DNA of 64,000 bases from positions 133,964-197,963 of the forward strand of contig DASZSW010000037.1 in NCBI GenBank assembly GCA_035548515.1, read 5' to 3'. Within the stretch, counting starts at the first letter, position 1, and every line of letters starts with the position of its first letter. The notes beneath the pieces are model-generated. The model searched no databases, was not told where the DNA came from, and was given only the letters and a program-made list of their open reading frames with translations. The position numbers and the translations under genes were made by a program. Below are positions 41,943 to 52,949 of this stretch, piece by piece. Origin of the DNA: DASZQY01 sp035548515. GTDB taxonomy: Bacteria; Pseudomonadota; Alphaproteobacteria; Rhizobiales; Kaistiaceae.

Positions 41943-43153
41943 CGACCTCCACCACGTTGCCACTTGGATGGAGGGCCACGACGCTCAGCGAAGTCGTCGA
42001 CTTCAAGTCTGGCGGTACACCAGCAAAGAATGACGACCGCTTTTGGGGAGGCGCCATCCCGTGGGTCAGTGCGAAAGACCTCAAGAGCCTCCGAATCTCC
42101 GACTCCGCTGACCATCTGACCGTAGAGGGAGCGACAAGATCGCGCTGCGTTGAAGCAGGCACCGTACTGCTTCTCGTCAGGGGAATGGCCCTCCACAAGG
42201 ATGTTCCAATGGGGGTTGCGACACGCAGCGTAAGCTTCAATCAGGATGTTAAGGGACTTGTTCCGCGGGGGGAGGTCTATCCTGATTTCATCCTAAATCT
42301 TCTTCTCGCGAGGAAAGAGGATTTGCTGAAGAACGTGGAGTCAGCTGGCCACGGCACCGGTAAATTGAACACGGATTTTCTTCAGTCTTTGCCGATCCTC
42401 ATTCCGCCGCTGGCTGAACAGAAGCGCATCACGGAAGTTCTTTCCACTTGGGACGATTCGCTGATGTGTCTCGCGCGGCAGATTGCGCGAAAGCACGAGG
42501 CCACCTCATACCTGCGCGAGGCGCTGGTTCGCGGCGCCCTTCGCATGAAGCGACGCTTCAAGCCTTGGCCAGTAGTCTCTCTTGGAGACGTTACCGAGAA
42601 TTTGTCCGCGCGAAACAGTGGGCGCTTCGATCGCAACAGCGTCATGGGCGTCACTAAGGCGGACGGGCTCGTGCCGATGAAGGAGCATGTCATCGCCGAC
42701 GACATCGGGCGCTACCTGATCCTCCCCCCTGGCGGGTTCGCCTATAACCCGATGCGCATAAACATCGGCTCGATCACGATGTCTGAGTTCGAAGAGGATG
42801 TGATTGTCAGCCCGGACTACGTCGTCTTTGCCTGCGATGCAAGTCGGCTACTGCCACGCTTCTTAAACCATGTGCGGCGGACGAAAGCCTGGTCGGACTT
42901 CATGACGATCGCCGGCAACGGAAGCGTTCGCGTTCGCATCTACTACGCCAGCCTCGCCGACTTTGAGTTCCATCTGCCGCCGCTGGACGAACAGCGAGCC
43001 ATTGTCGAGGTCCTCGACGACGCTGAGCGAGAAATCCTCAGCTTGATGGCCGAACAGGCGGCGCTTGAAAAACAGCGTGACGCTCTCGCCACCGAGCTGC
43101 TCACCGGTCGGCTCCGCGTACGTGGCGCGGCCAAAGCTGCCTTCGCGCGTTAG
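41939..43153 (+). CDS. hsdS: Type I restriction-modification specificity subunit S
   Basis: 404 residues with a GTG start at 41939. Two target-recognition domains are seen, at about 8-150 (GWRATTLSEVVDFKSGGTPA) and 215-345 (KPWPVVSLGDVTENLSARNS). Each is followed by a helical spacer with the conserved LPPLxEQxxIxxVL pattern (PPLAEQKRITEVLSTWDD and PPLDEQRAIVEVLDDAE). It gives a bipartite target. Together with HsdM and HsdR it forms the restriction complex. Confidence 0.95.
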   Translation: MTTSTTLPLGWRATTLSEVVDFKSGGTPAKNDDRFWGGAIPWVSAKDLKSLRISDSADHLTVEGATRSRCVEAGTVLLLVRGMALHKDVPMGVATRSVSFNQDVKGLVPRGEVYPDFILNLLLARKEDLLKNVESAGHGTGKLNTDFLQSLPILIPPLAEQKRITEVLSTWDDSLMCLARQIARKHEATSYLREALVRGALRMKRRFKPWPVVSLGDVTENLSARNSGRFDRNSVMGVTKADGLVPMKEHVIADDIGRYLILPPGGFAYNPMRINIGSITMSEFEEDVIVSPDYVVFACDASRLLPRFLNHVRRTKAWSDFMTIAGNGSVRVRIYYASLADFEFHLPPLDEQRAIVEVLDDAEREILSLMAEQAALEKQRDALATELLTGRLRVRGAAKAAFAR

Positions 43154-43166
43154 GGGAGGGTTGCCA

Positions 43167-46100
43167 ATGGCCACGCCAGTCCAGGATACCGAAAAGCATC
43201 TCTCCCAGCTTCCCGCGCTCCATCTCCTGCAGAAGATGCAGCCGAGCTGGCTGCTTCTTACCCGCGAGGAAGCCGACCGCGAGCGCGGCGGCAAGCGCGC
43301 CAACGTTTTCCTCGACGGCATCCTCAAGGATAGCCTCGCGCGAATAAACCGAGTGGAGCTTCGCGGCAGAACCCACGCCTTCACCGAAGGCGGATTGGCC
43401 GAGGCAATGGAGCGGCTGAAGCGACCGCGCCCCTCTGGTCTCATGCGGATCAACGAGGAGCTGACCGATCTCCTCCTCCTAGGTACGGCGGTGGAGCAGA
43501 CGGTCGATGGTGTCACCCGGGCGTTCCAGGTCAAGTTCATCAACTGGACGGACCCCAGCGCCAACGCTTTTCACGCCTGCGCCGAGTTTGACGTCGAGCG
43601 CGAGCACACGACCGAGACTCGCCGGCCCGACATCGTACTGTTCGTCAACGGCATCCCCTTCGCTGTCATCGAGTGCAAGGGTCCGTCGATCGGCGTTGAG
43701 CAGGCGATCTCACAGCACATCCGCAATCAACAGGATGGCGAGATCGCGGGCCTGTTCCGCACCGCCCAGCTGCTGGTCGCGACCAACAAGAATCAGGTGC
43801 GGTACGGCACCGTTGGGACCCCAGCTCCGTTCTGGTCGAAATGGACCGAGATGGAGGACCGCGACGCAGACGTGCTCGCAGCCGTCAATTCGGCTCTCGA
43901 CGCCGACGAGAACCGGCGGACCTTTGCCGATGGGTTCCGGGAAGACCGGGCAGCCTACGATGCCCGCTTCGAAGACGGCGATCGTCTTGTCACAGAACAG
44001 GACCGTGTCCTCTGGTCGCTCACCCGGCCGGAACGCCTACTCGATCTCGCCCGTCGGTTCACGCTCTTTGATGCCGGCGAGAAGAAGGTCGCGCGCTACC
44101 AGCAGTTCTTCGCCGTCCGGAAAATCCTGCGGCGGGTGACCGGTGAGCGCGATGACGACGGCCGGCGGCTAGGGGGCGTGATCTGGCACACGCAAGGGTC
44201 CGGCAAGTCGCTGACTATGGTCATGCTGGCTCGCGCATTGGGCCTCGAGCCGTCGATACCGGACCCACGCATCGTGTTGGTCACCGACAGGATCGACCTC
44301 GACGAGCAACTGGAGGGCACCTTCAAGGCATGCGGCCTTGAACCGAAGCGCGCCACGACGGGGCGTAACCTGCTCGACCTCGTCGCCACTGAGAAGCGGG
44401 CCGTGGTCACCACGCTCATCAACAAGTTCGACACTGCTCTGAATGTCCGCGATTTCGCCGACCCTTCCGCGGACGTGTTCCTCCTGGTCGACGAGAGCCA
44501 CCGCGGCCAATACGGCCGGCTGCATTCCCGAATGCGCAAGATCTTCCCGAGCGCTTGCTACCTCGGTTTCACGGGCACTCCAATCCTCAAGGCCGAGAAG
44601 AACACCGCCGCCAAGTTCGGCGGCATCATCGACGTCTACGCCATCGATCAGGCGGTGCGGGACAAGGCGGTCGTTCCGCTTCTCTATGAGGGCCGGCATG
44701 TCGAGCAGCGCGTCGACGAGGCCGCTATCGATGCGTGGTTCGAGCGCGTTTGCGTTGGCCTCTCCGAAGATCAGAAGGCGGACCTGAAGCGTAAATACGC
44801 GCGGACGGCACGGCTCTTCCAAACCGAACAGACCATAGCGCTGATCGCCTTTGACGTGTCCGAACACTTCCGGCGCGCATGGAAGGGAACGGACTTCAAG
44901 GGCCAATTGGTCACCCCGTCAAAGCGCTCCGCGATTCTCTACAAGAGAGCTTTGGACGAGTTGGGCGTGGTCACGTCGGAGGTGATCATTTCTCCGCCCG
45001 ACGACCGCGAGGGAGAGGAACGGATCGACGAGGAGTCGTCCGACGAGGTCAAGCGGTTCTGGAAGACCATGATGGACCGCTACGGCGACGAAGCCACGTA
45101 CACCTCGCGCATCATCGAGTCGTTCAAGAAGCGGGAAGATCCGCAAATCCTGATTGTCGTCTCGAAGCTGCTGACCGGCTTCGACGCGCCGCGCAACACC
45201 GTTCTCTATCTCGCGCGGCCTCTCTCCGAGCACAATCTCCTTCAGGCTATCGCGCGCGTGAATCGCGTGGCCGAGGGCAAGGACTACGGCTACGTCGTCG
45301 ACTATTGCAGCGTGCTCGGGGAGCTCAATCAGGCACTGACGGACTATTCCGCCCTCGAAGGTTTCGACGAGGCCGATCTGGCGGGAACCGTCATGTCGAT
45401 CAAGGCCGAGACTGAGAAGCTGGGCCAGCGCCATTCGGAATTGTGGGATGTCTTCCGCGGCGTTGGAAACAAGCAAGACGAGGAAGCGCTGGAACAGCAC
45501 CTTGGCGATCAGGCAAAAAGGGACGAGTTCTACGATCGCCTCAATGCGTTCGCCCGGACGTTGGCCATCGCGCTGTCCAGCCACGAGTTCGCTAACGATC
45601 CTGCCAATCAACGCCGGATTGCCGGATACCGCAACGACCTCCGCCGATTCGAGAATCTACGGCGCGCGGTAGGAACGAGATACCAGGATGCCGTCGACTA
45701 CGGTCAGTACCGCAAGCGCATCGAGAAGCTGCTGGACACCTATGTCGTGGCGGATGACGTGCGGCCGATCACCGACCTGGTCAACATCTTCGATGAGGGT
45801 GCCTTCGCCGATGTCCTGCGCTCGAAGGAATCCGCAGCCAGCCGAGCCGACACGATCGCACACGCGACCAAACGAACCATCGACGAGCGATGGGAAGAGG
45901 ACCCGACGTTCTTCAAGCGCTTCTCAGAGCTGATCCGCCAGGCCATCGAGGACTTTCGGGCAAAGCGCATCTCCGATCTCGAATACCTGAAGAGAGTCAC
46001 GGACATCCGCGATCAGATGATCCACCGCGACACCACCGCGTTACCCGAAGCGGTTCGCGATGATGCCCTGGGCCGCGCGTTCTTCGGTTGCATTCAGGAG

Positions 46101-46367
46101 GCGGTGCGCGAGGCCGATGGCTCCGCCGCTCCAGCGAAGCTTGATGAAATCAGTGCCGAGGCTGCGAAGCATGTTGTCGACATCGTCCACAGTCACCGGC
46201 GCGTTGACTGGTCTGGCAATCCGGATGTCGAAAACGCCATCAAGAACGATATCGACGACTACGTCTTCGACGTGCTCCGCGGGGAGCACAACGTCGCTCT
46301 CTCGACAGAGGCGATCGATGCACTGATCGATCGGCTCCTGATGGTGGCTCGGCGGCAGGCTGCGTAA
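43167..46367 (+). CDS. hsdR: Type I restriction endonuclease subunit R
   Basis: 1066 residues from the ATG at 43167, with GGGGAGGG 7 bases before. The N-terminal nuclease shows the PD-(D/E)xK pattern RPDIVLFVNGIPFAVIECKG at about 153-172. The motor domain has Walker A TQGSGKS near 343-349 and DESH near 440, then the helicase segments FTGTP and LTGFDAPRNTVLYLARPL. It translocates DNA and cuts it far from the recognition site. The gene looks complete. The stop TAA overlaps the next ATG. Confidence 0.96.
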   Translation: MATPVQDTEKHLSQLPALHLLQKMQPSWLLLTREEADRERGGKRANVFLDGILKDSLARINRVELRGRTHAFTEGGLAEAMERLKRPRPSGLMRINEELTDLLLLGTAVEQTVDGVTRAFQVKFINWTDPSANAFHACAEFDVEREHTTETRRPDIVLFVNGIPFAVIECKGPSIGVEQAISQHIRNQQDGEIAGLFRTAQLLVATNKNQVRYGTVGTPAPFWSKWTEMEDRDADVLAAVNSALDADENRRTFADGFREDRAAYDARFEDGDRLVTEQDRVLWSLTRPERLLDLARRFTLFDAGEKKVARYQQFFAVRKILRRVTGERDDDGRRLGGVIWHTQGSGKSLTMVMLARALGLEPSIPDPRIVLVTDRIDLDEQLEGTFKACGLEPKRATTGRNLLDLVATEKRAVVTTLINKFDTALNVRDFADPSADVFLLVDESHRGQYGRLHSRMRKIFPSACYLGFTGTPILKAEKNTAAKFGGIIDVYAIDQAVRDKAVVPLLYEGRHVEQRVDEAAIDAWFERVCVGLSEDQKADLKRKYARTARLFQTEQTIALIAFDVSEHFRRAWKGTDFKGQLVTPSKRSAILYKRALDELGVVTSEVIISPPDDREGEERIDEESSDEVKRFWKTMMDRYGDEATYTSRIIESFKKREDPQILIVVSKLLTGFDAPRNTVLYLARPLSEHNLLQAIARVNRVAEGKDYGYVVDYCSVLGELNQALTDYSALEGFDEADLAGTVMSIKAETEKLGQRHSELWDVFRGVGNKQDEEALEQHLGDQAKRDEFYDRLNAFARTLAIALSSHEFANDPANQRRIAGYRNDLRRFENLRRAVGTRYQDAVDYGQYRKRIEKLLDTYVVADDVRPITDLVNIFDEGAFADVLRSKESAASRADTIAHATKRTIDERWEEDPTFFKRFSELIRQAIEDFRAKRISDLEYLKRVTDIRDQMIHRDTTALPEAVRDDALGRAFFGCIQEAVREADGSAAPAKLDEISAEAAKHVVDIVHSHRRVDWSGNPDVENAIKNDIDDYVFDVLRGEHNVALSTEAIDALIDRLLMVARRQAA

Positions 46368-47071
46368 TGCTACGGACGACAACATACGGAAGCGCCATCA
46401 TCGAATTCCGCCTGACGAGGTCGGCGCGCAACTCCCTGTCGATCTCGGTCATGCCGGACGGAGGTGTCGCCGTCACCGCGCCCGAAGAGGCGGAGCTAAC
46501 CGAAGTGGACGACCGCGTCAGGCGCCGGGCACGCTGGATTCTTCGGCAGCAGCGTCGCTTCGCTGAGTATAGACCCCGCACGCCGCCAAGGCAGTTCGTG
46601 GGTGGCGAAACCCATCGTTATCTTGGACGACAGTACCGCCTGAAAATCGACCAAGCCGAGAAAGATCGGGTTCTCGTGCGCTCCGGTCGCCTCGTCGTCG
46701 AGACCCGTCTGCCCGATGACCGCGAATGGACCCGAACGCTCTTGCGGCGCTGGATGCGCCAACGAGCCCGAGAGATTCTCAGGGAGCGATATGCGGCGGC
46801 CGCTCCGATGGCCGCGGTCCTCGGCCTTAAACTCCCGCCGCTAATGATCTGCCCGATGAAGAAGCGATGGGGCAGCCACACCCCATCAGGCCGCATTCTG
46901 CTCAACGACGCGCTTATAGCCGCCCGGCGGGACTGCATCGACTACGTGATTGCTCATGAGATCTGCCACGTCGTCGAGCCCAACCACTCGCCCAGGTTCT
47001 TCCGGCTCCTCCGCCGTTTCATGCCCGATTGGGAGCGCCGAAAGGACCTCCTGGAACGATCGACCGTCTAG
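46367..47071 (+). CDS. SprT-like/YgjP-type zinc metallopeptidase
   Basis: 234 residues. The C-terminal domain carries HEICH at about 197-201 followed by HSPRFF, the HExxH...H zinc site of the YgjP/DUF45 group. KKRWGSHTPSGRILLNDAL is the strongly conserved segment before it. Such genes regularly close Type I restriction operons, so it may process or degrade restriction subunits, but this is inference. It overlaps hsdR by TAATG. The length is normal. Confidence 0.93.
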   Translation: MLRTTTYGSAIIEFRLTRSARNSLSISVMPDGGVAVTAPEEAELTEVDDRVRRRARWILRQQRRFAEYRPRTPPRQFVGGETHRYLGRQYRLKIDQAEKDRVLVRSGRLVVETRLPDDREWTRTLLRRWMRQRAREILRERYAAAAPMAAVLGLKLPPLMICPMKKRWGSHTPSGRILLNDALIAARRDCIDYVIAHEICHVVEPNHSPRFFRLLRRFMPDWERRKDLLERSTV

Positions 47072-47347
47072 CCAGCGGCGTACCAAGAATTGCTTGCTGG
47101 CTCGGACAGCGAGGGCGCAGCGAACTACCCGCCGCCCTTTGTTCGGCGAAGCCATTACGTTTCAATGATTTGCAATCGCGTACCAAAACCGGCGCAGTCC
47201 ACAGCCTCGGAGAAAAAGGACGGAGAGAGAACACTCGTCGCCTTCGTGGCCGCCAGCGCAGTCAACAGGTTTGATCCCCCGACACGCGCAATTCCTTGGG
47301 CTTTTGGCCGCGTTCCGTTGAGGGGAGAACGTTTGGTCTCGTGAAAC

Positions 47348-47437
47348 TGGCGGAGGGAGCGGGATTCGAACCCGCGTTACGGTTTCCCGCAAACACGCTT
47401 TCCAAGCGTGCGCCTTCAGCCACTCGGCCACCCCTCC
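47348..47437 (-). tRNA. tRNA-Ser (anticodon GGA)
   Basis: A 90-base tRNA with a long variable arm and encoded CCA (47350-47348). The acceptor stem pairs GGAGGGG (47437-47431) with TCCCTCC (47358-47352). The anticodon loop TTGGAAA is enclosed by CGC..GCG and gives GGA. The T loop GGTTCGAATCC is standard. Its 3' end points left to the restriction island, the orientation seen when tRNA genes serve as integration sites; no second copy of the 3' end was found in the window. Confidence 0.95.
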
Positions 47438-47619
47438 GTCAGGGCCGGGCACTATAGCGGCGGGTGCCCCTCTGGCAAGGTTCGCGGGCGGATCGCGTAG
47501 AGTTGACGGCAGCGGCCATTGCGGCAGAAATGCCCCATGACCATTTATGCGAAGCCACCGGGGAAATGGCTGACGGAGCCCTTCCGGGCTCCGGAAATGG
47601 CGGAAAACCGGGGCGCAGG

Positions 47620-47934
47620 ATGATCGGGTTTGTGTCGCGTTTCGTCGGGATGTGGTTCGTGGCGGGGGCGCTGGTGGCCATCGTCGTCGACGCAGCCAAA
47701 TCGATCGGCGCCTCGGCGCTGACCATGACGCCGCTCGGCGCAGCCCTCTTCACCCTGGCGCCTTCCAGCCTGGTGGCCACGCAGGAATTCGTACAGCAGA
47801 AGATCGGCGGTTGGGTCTGGGATCCTTTGATCCAGTGGATTCTCCTCCTGCCGACCTGGGCTGTGCTGGGTGCTTTCGGTTTCCTGCTCACCTACCTTGG
47901 CCGCCGGCGGCGCGTCAGAATCGCCTACGCCTGA
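47620..47934 (+). CDS. DUF6460 family small membrane protein
   Basis: 104 residues from the ATG at 47620. Hydrophobic segments lie at about 2-25 (IGFVSRFVGMWFVAGALVAIV), 38-50 and 72-95 (WILLLPTWAVLGAFGFLLTYL), followed by a basic end. The pattern PTWxVLGxxGxLLxYLGRR matches the DUF6460 family known from Hyphomicrobiales. It is probably an inner-membrane protein with unknown role. An in-frame ATG at 47530 would add 30 residues of poor character. Confidence 0.75.
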   Translation: MIGFVSRFVGMWFVAGALVAIVVDAAKSIGASALTMTPLGAALFTLAPSSLVATQEFVQQKIGGWVWDPLIQWILLLPTWAVLGAFGFLLTYLGRRRRVRIAYA

Positions 47935-47990
47935 TTTCGTCGAACAAGAATCAACAAGATGCCGGTGATCCCGGCGAAAGGAGTCCGTGA

Positions 47991-48662
47991 ATGAGCATTC
48001 TCGACTTCGTCACTGGCCGCAAAGACCTTTCCCTGCCGACGCCCGAGACGGCGCTGCCCGGCCGCGCCGACGCGCTGCCGACGGCGGAGACGCACTTCGT
48101 CAACCATCGCCCGCTGAAGGGACCGTACCCGGAAGGATCGGAGACAGCCGTGTTCGGGCTCGGATGTTTCTGGGGCGCGGAGAAGGCGTTCTGGAAGATT
48201 CCGGGCGTGTGGGTGACCGCCGTCGGCTATGCCGGCGGTATCACGCCGAACCCGACCTACCGCGAGGTGTGCACCGGCCGCACCGGGCACAACGAGGTGG
48301 TGCTGGTCGTCTACGATCCGAAGCAGGTGACTTACGCGCAGCTGGTGAAGGCATTCTTCGAGGCGCACGATCCGACGCAGGGCATGCGCCAGGGCAACGA
48401 CGTCGGCACGCAGTATCGCTCGGGCATCTACTTCGCCAACGCGGCGCAAAAGAAGACGGCCGAGGCGGTGAAGGCCGAGTACGACAAGGCGCTCGCCGCC
48501 AAGGGCTACGGCAAGATCACGACGGAGATCGTGGAACGGCCGGCGTTCTACTTCGCCGAGGACTACCACCAGCAGTACCTCGCCAAGAACCCCAACGGGT
48601 ACTGCGGTCTTGGCGGTACGGGCGTCGCCTGCCAGATCGGCACCGGCGTCAGCGTCAACTAG
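47991..48662 (+). CDS. msrA: peptide-methionine (S)-S-oxide reductase
   Basis: 223 residues. The catalytic Cys59 is in FGLGCFWGAEKAFW, and the family segments GYAGGITPNPTYREVCTGRTGH (in parts) and YRSGIYF follow. It repairs oxidised methionine residues, restoring function after oxidative damage, with thioredoxin as reductant. The extra N-terminal 45 residues are common in alphaproteobacterial MsrA. A strong terminator follows 25 bases after the stop. AAGGAG stands 9 bases before the ATG. Confidence 0.97.
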   Translation: MSILDFVTGRKDLSLPTPETALPGRADALPTAETHFVNHRPLKGPYPEGSETAVFGLGCFWGAEKAFWKIPGVWVTAVGYAGGITPNPTYREVCTGRTGHNEVVLVVYDPKQVTYAQLVKAFFEAHDPTQGMRQGNDVGTQYRSGIYFANAAQKKTAEAVKAEYDKALAAKGYGKITTEIVERPAFYFAEDYHQQYLAKNPNGYCGLGGTGVACQIGTGVSVN

Positions 48663-48686
48663 CTCCAACGGTAACGGGTATTCGAG

Positions 48687-48717
48687 CCCTCCGGCGGTCT
48701 CTGCCGGAGGGTTTTTT
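48687..48717 (+). terminator. intrinsic terminator of msrA
   Basis: CCCTCCGGC (48687-48695), a 7-base loop, GCCGGAGGG (48703-48711) and six T (48712-48717). The perfect 9-bp GC-rich stem plus T-run is a textbook intrinsic terminator. Confidence 0.92.
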
Positions 48718-48768
48718 GCGTGCATTGCCGGTGGTTTCTGCGAGCGCCAGCCGCTAGAAAACGGCCCC

Positions 48769-49623
48769 ATGGCACATCGTCTCGGCACAAAAGAGAACCC
48801 GGCCAAGGCCCTGCTCCGTCTGGTCCTCGAAGACCTCACCGCAGCCGCGCGCGATTTCCGCGATGCTGCTTCGCGCGAGGAACGGGTGCACCGCGTGCGG
48901 CAGCGGCTGAAGCGGGTGCGTACAGTGCTGCGGGTGCTCGAGCCCGTGTTCGGCGCGCGCGCCACCGCCATCCGGCGCGACCTTAGCGAGACGGCGCGGC
49001 TGCTCGCCGGCACGCGTGATGCCGATGTCGCTGCCGCTTCGGCGCGCGACCTCGCCGCAACGACCGTGCCGGGCGATGATCTCGGTCTCGCGCGCGTCGT
49101 CTCCAACCTCGACGAGGAAGCGGCGCGGGCTCACCACGAGCGCACGCCGATCGGCGAAGTGAACCGCGGTCTCGCCGGCGCGATTTCCGCGATTGCCACC
49201 TTCCATGACGATTTCGACGGCGACGCGTTGATCGACGCGGCGCTGCGGCGCGCCTACACCAGGGGACGCAAGGTAATGGAGGAAGCGAAGTCCAGCCTGT
49301 CGACGCCCGACCTCCACCGTTGGCGCAAGCTGGTCAAGCAGCTCTGGTTCCTGTTGCGGCTCGACCGCAAGCGCCTGCCCAGACACGCAGTGAAAATCGC
49401 TCCGGACCTCGAACGGCTCGGCGAGGTGCTCGGCAAGGACAACGACCACGCGCTGCTTGCCGAGAAGCTGGCGCTGTCGCCGACCGGCGACATCTCGCTG
49501 ATGAGCCAGCTGTCGCTCATCGCCAAGCGGCGGAACGCGCTCGAAGCGGAAGCCTTCGCGCTCGGCGCGAAGCTCTACAAGCGCAAGCCCGACGCTTTCA
49601 TGGATCGGCTGAAGCGGCGGTAG
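48769..49623 (+). CDS. CHAD domain-containing protein
   Basis: 284 residues from the ATG at 48769. The CHAD helical domain is shown by EERVHRVRQRLKRVRTVLRVL with the conserved His and basic residues, and later LHRWRKLVKQLWFLLRLDRK. CHAD proteins bind polyphosphate through such basic helices and may be targeted to phosphate granules. No CYTH triphosphatase domain is present here. It overlaps the convergent mepA gene by 26 bases. Confidence 0.9.
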   Translation: MAHRLGTKENPAKALLRLVLEDLTAAARDFRDAASREERVHRVRQRLKRVRTVLRVLEPVFGARATAIRRDLSETARLLAGTRDADVAAASARDLAATTVPGDDLGLARVVSNLDEEAARAHHERTPIGEVNRGLAGAISAIATFHDDFDGDALIDAALRRAYTRGRKVMEEAKSSLSTPDLHRWRKLVKQLWFLLRLDRKRLPRHAVKIAPDLERLGEVLGKDNDHALLAEKLALSPTGDISLMSQLSLIAKRRNALEAEAFALGAKLYKRKPDAFMDRLKRR

Positions 49624-50551
49624 CGGGTCTCAGCCGCGGCAACGGCACGGTCGCCGCCTCGGCGGCTGCCCGGCTGGTGCCATCGTAAAGCACCGACGCG
49701 CACGCCTTTGGCAAATCCGCGAGCGTCAGTTCGGGAGGCGGCGGCTTCGGCTTCACCGGAGTCTTTGGCGGCGGAGGCGGCGGCTTGAACCAGTTGTCGA
49801 GCGAGGCGTCGCAGCCGTCGCCGACCGGCGGTGGATCCTGGCCATCGCAGCCGGCCATGCCTGGGGGGCAGGTCAGCCGCACGTGGAAATGATCGTCGTG
49901 GCCCCACCACGGACGCAGCTTGCGGAGCCAGGCATGGTCGTTCGGCGGAACGGTCTCGCACAGCTCCTTCTTGATGGCGGGACTGACGAAGATGCGTTCC
50001 ACCTCCGGATATGACACCGCGCGTTTCAGCAACCGTCCGTAAAGCGGCGACCACTTCTTCGGATCGACGCTCAGGCGTCCGGTCATCAGGAGCGAGACTG
50101 CGCCCTTCTTCTCGCGCTCGTCGGCCGACATCGTGTAGTCGGGCATGGGTGTGAACCAGATGTCGGCGTCGAGTCCGATCTGGTGGCTGGCATGTCCGGT
50201 CGGCATCGGACCGCCGCGCGGCTGCGACATGTCGCCGACCAGAAGGCCGGGCCAGCCATCCTTGGAAACATCGGCGGCGAATCTTTCGAGATACGTGACC
50301 AGCTCGGGCGTGCCCCAGTGGCGGTTGCGCGACAGGCGCATCACCTGCCAGTTGGGCCCGTCGAGCGGCAGCGGGACGGCGCCGGCGAGGCATCCCTTGG
50401 CGTAGAAACCGATGGAGCGAGTCGCGCCGCTGCTCGGCGTCGAGACATGGCCGAAGAGCTGCTTCGCCGTGACAGCCACATCCTTCGCACCCGCAACACC
50501 GCCGGCGACGAGCGCGACGCCAAGAACGGCGGTGACCCACATTGCCCGCAT
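49598..50551 (-). CDS. mepA: penicillin-insensitive murein endopeptidase (M74)
   Basis: 317 residues from the ATG at 50551, with a signal peptide (MRAMWVTAVLGVALVAGGVAGA) to about residue 22. Zinc-binding motifs are GHASHQIGLDADIWF and WWGHDDHFHVRL, both typical of MepA (HxxxxxxxD and HxH). It cleaves D-Ala-meso-DAP cross-links in the periplasm. A Cys-containing C-terminal region and a Pro-rich stretch (WFKPPPPPPKTPVKPKPPPP) near 260-280 are extras common in alphaproteobacterial forms. It faces the CHAD gene tail to tail. Confidence 0.95.
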   Translation of the reverse strand: MRAMWVTAVLGVALVAGGVAGAKDVAVTAKQLFGHVSTPSSGATRSIGFYAKGCLAGAVPLPLDGPNWQVMRLSRNRHWGTPELVTYLERFAADVSKDGWPGLLVGDMSQPRGGPMPTGHASHQIGLDADIWFTPMPDYTMSADEREKKGAVSLLMTGRLSVDPKKWSPLYGRLLKRAVSYPEVERIFVSPAIKKELCETVPPNDHAWLRKLRPWWGHDDHFHVRLTCPPGMAGCDGQDPPPVGDGCDASLDNWFKPPPPPPKTPVKPKPPPPELTLADLPKACASVLYDGTSRAAAEAATVPLPRLRPATAASADP

Positions 50552-50762
50552 CGTTTCTTTTCCCGAATCCGCAACGCCGCCCGGCACTTCCGATTATCGC
50601 GCGAAAATATCCGGCAACAACCCTCCTCGTGTCGCAGGTGCGAAGCGCCGCCGAATGGCCAGATTTTCGCACGTGTATGACCACGATGCTGTCACCAAAG
50701 CATCGCAGCGCGCGCCTAAACGTGCATTCCAGGGCCGGGACGACGATGAGGAGGCCTTAGCG

Positions 50763-51125
50763 ATGTTCAGAGCGATTGAAGATCTGCCCAACGGCGCCGT
50801 CGGGTTCGAAGCTCACGGCCGCGTTACCGATGCCGACCGCCACAGTGTCCTCGAGCAAACGATCGAGTGGGCGCTGGAAACGAACGAGAAGGTTCGCCTG
50901 CTCTACGTCGCGGCGCCGGATTTCATCGGCTACGAGCACAGCGACCTTTACGACGACGTCATCTTCGGCTCGCGCCATTTCCACGATTTCGAACGCATCG
51001 CGTTCGTCGCGGACGAAGGTCCGTACACGCGTTCGGTGGAGGCGATCGACGGCCTGATGCCGGCGAAGGTCCGGATATTCTCGACCGACGAGATTGGCGC
51101 AGCGAAGGAATGGCTGGCGGCCTGA
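50763..51125 (+). CDS. STAS/SpoIIAA-like protein
   Basis: 120 residues from the ATG at 50763 with AGGAGG 7-8 bases before it. The fold pattern (VGFEAHGRVTDADRHSVLEQTIEWA, then VRLLYVAAPDFIGYEHSDLYDD, then FERIAFVADEG) is that of SpoIIAA-like proteins of the SEC14/STAS group. They are soluble and of unknown role, perhaps lipid or membrane related. It converges on lepA with 18 bases between stops. Confidence 0.88.
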   Translation: MFRAIEDLPNGAVGFEAHGRVTDADRHSVLEQTIEWALETNEKVRLLYVAAPDFIGYEHSDLYDDVIFGSRHFHDFERIAFVADEGPYTRSVEAIDGLMPAKVRIFSTDEIGAAKEWLAA

Positions 51126-51143
51126 GCGGCCGGTTCCAGCTGC

Positions 51144-52949
<1,806 letters not shown>

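Noticed and set aside
41939..43153. Phase-variable repeat tract in hsdS
   Set aside because: No homopolymer or short tandem repeat tract is present in the gene; the two spacer segments are similar only as the family requires.
47348..47437. Direct repeat of the tRNA-Ser 3' end as an attachment site within the window
   Set aside because: I searched by eye for the T-loop and acceptor sequence and found no second copy. The other end may lie outside the window.
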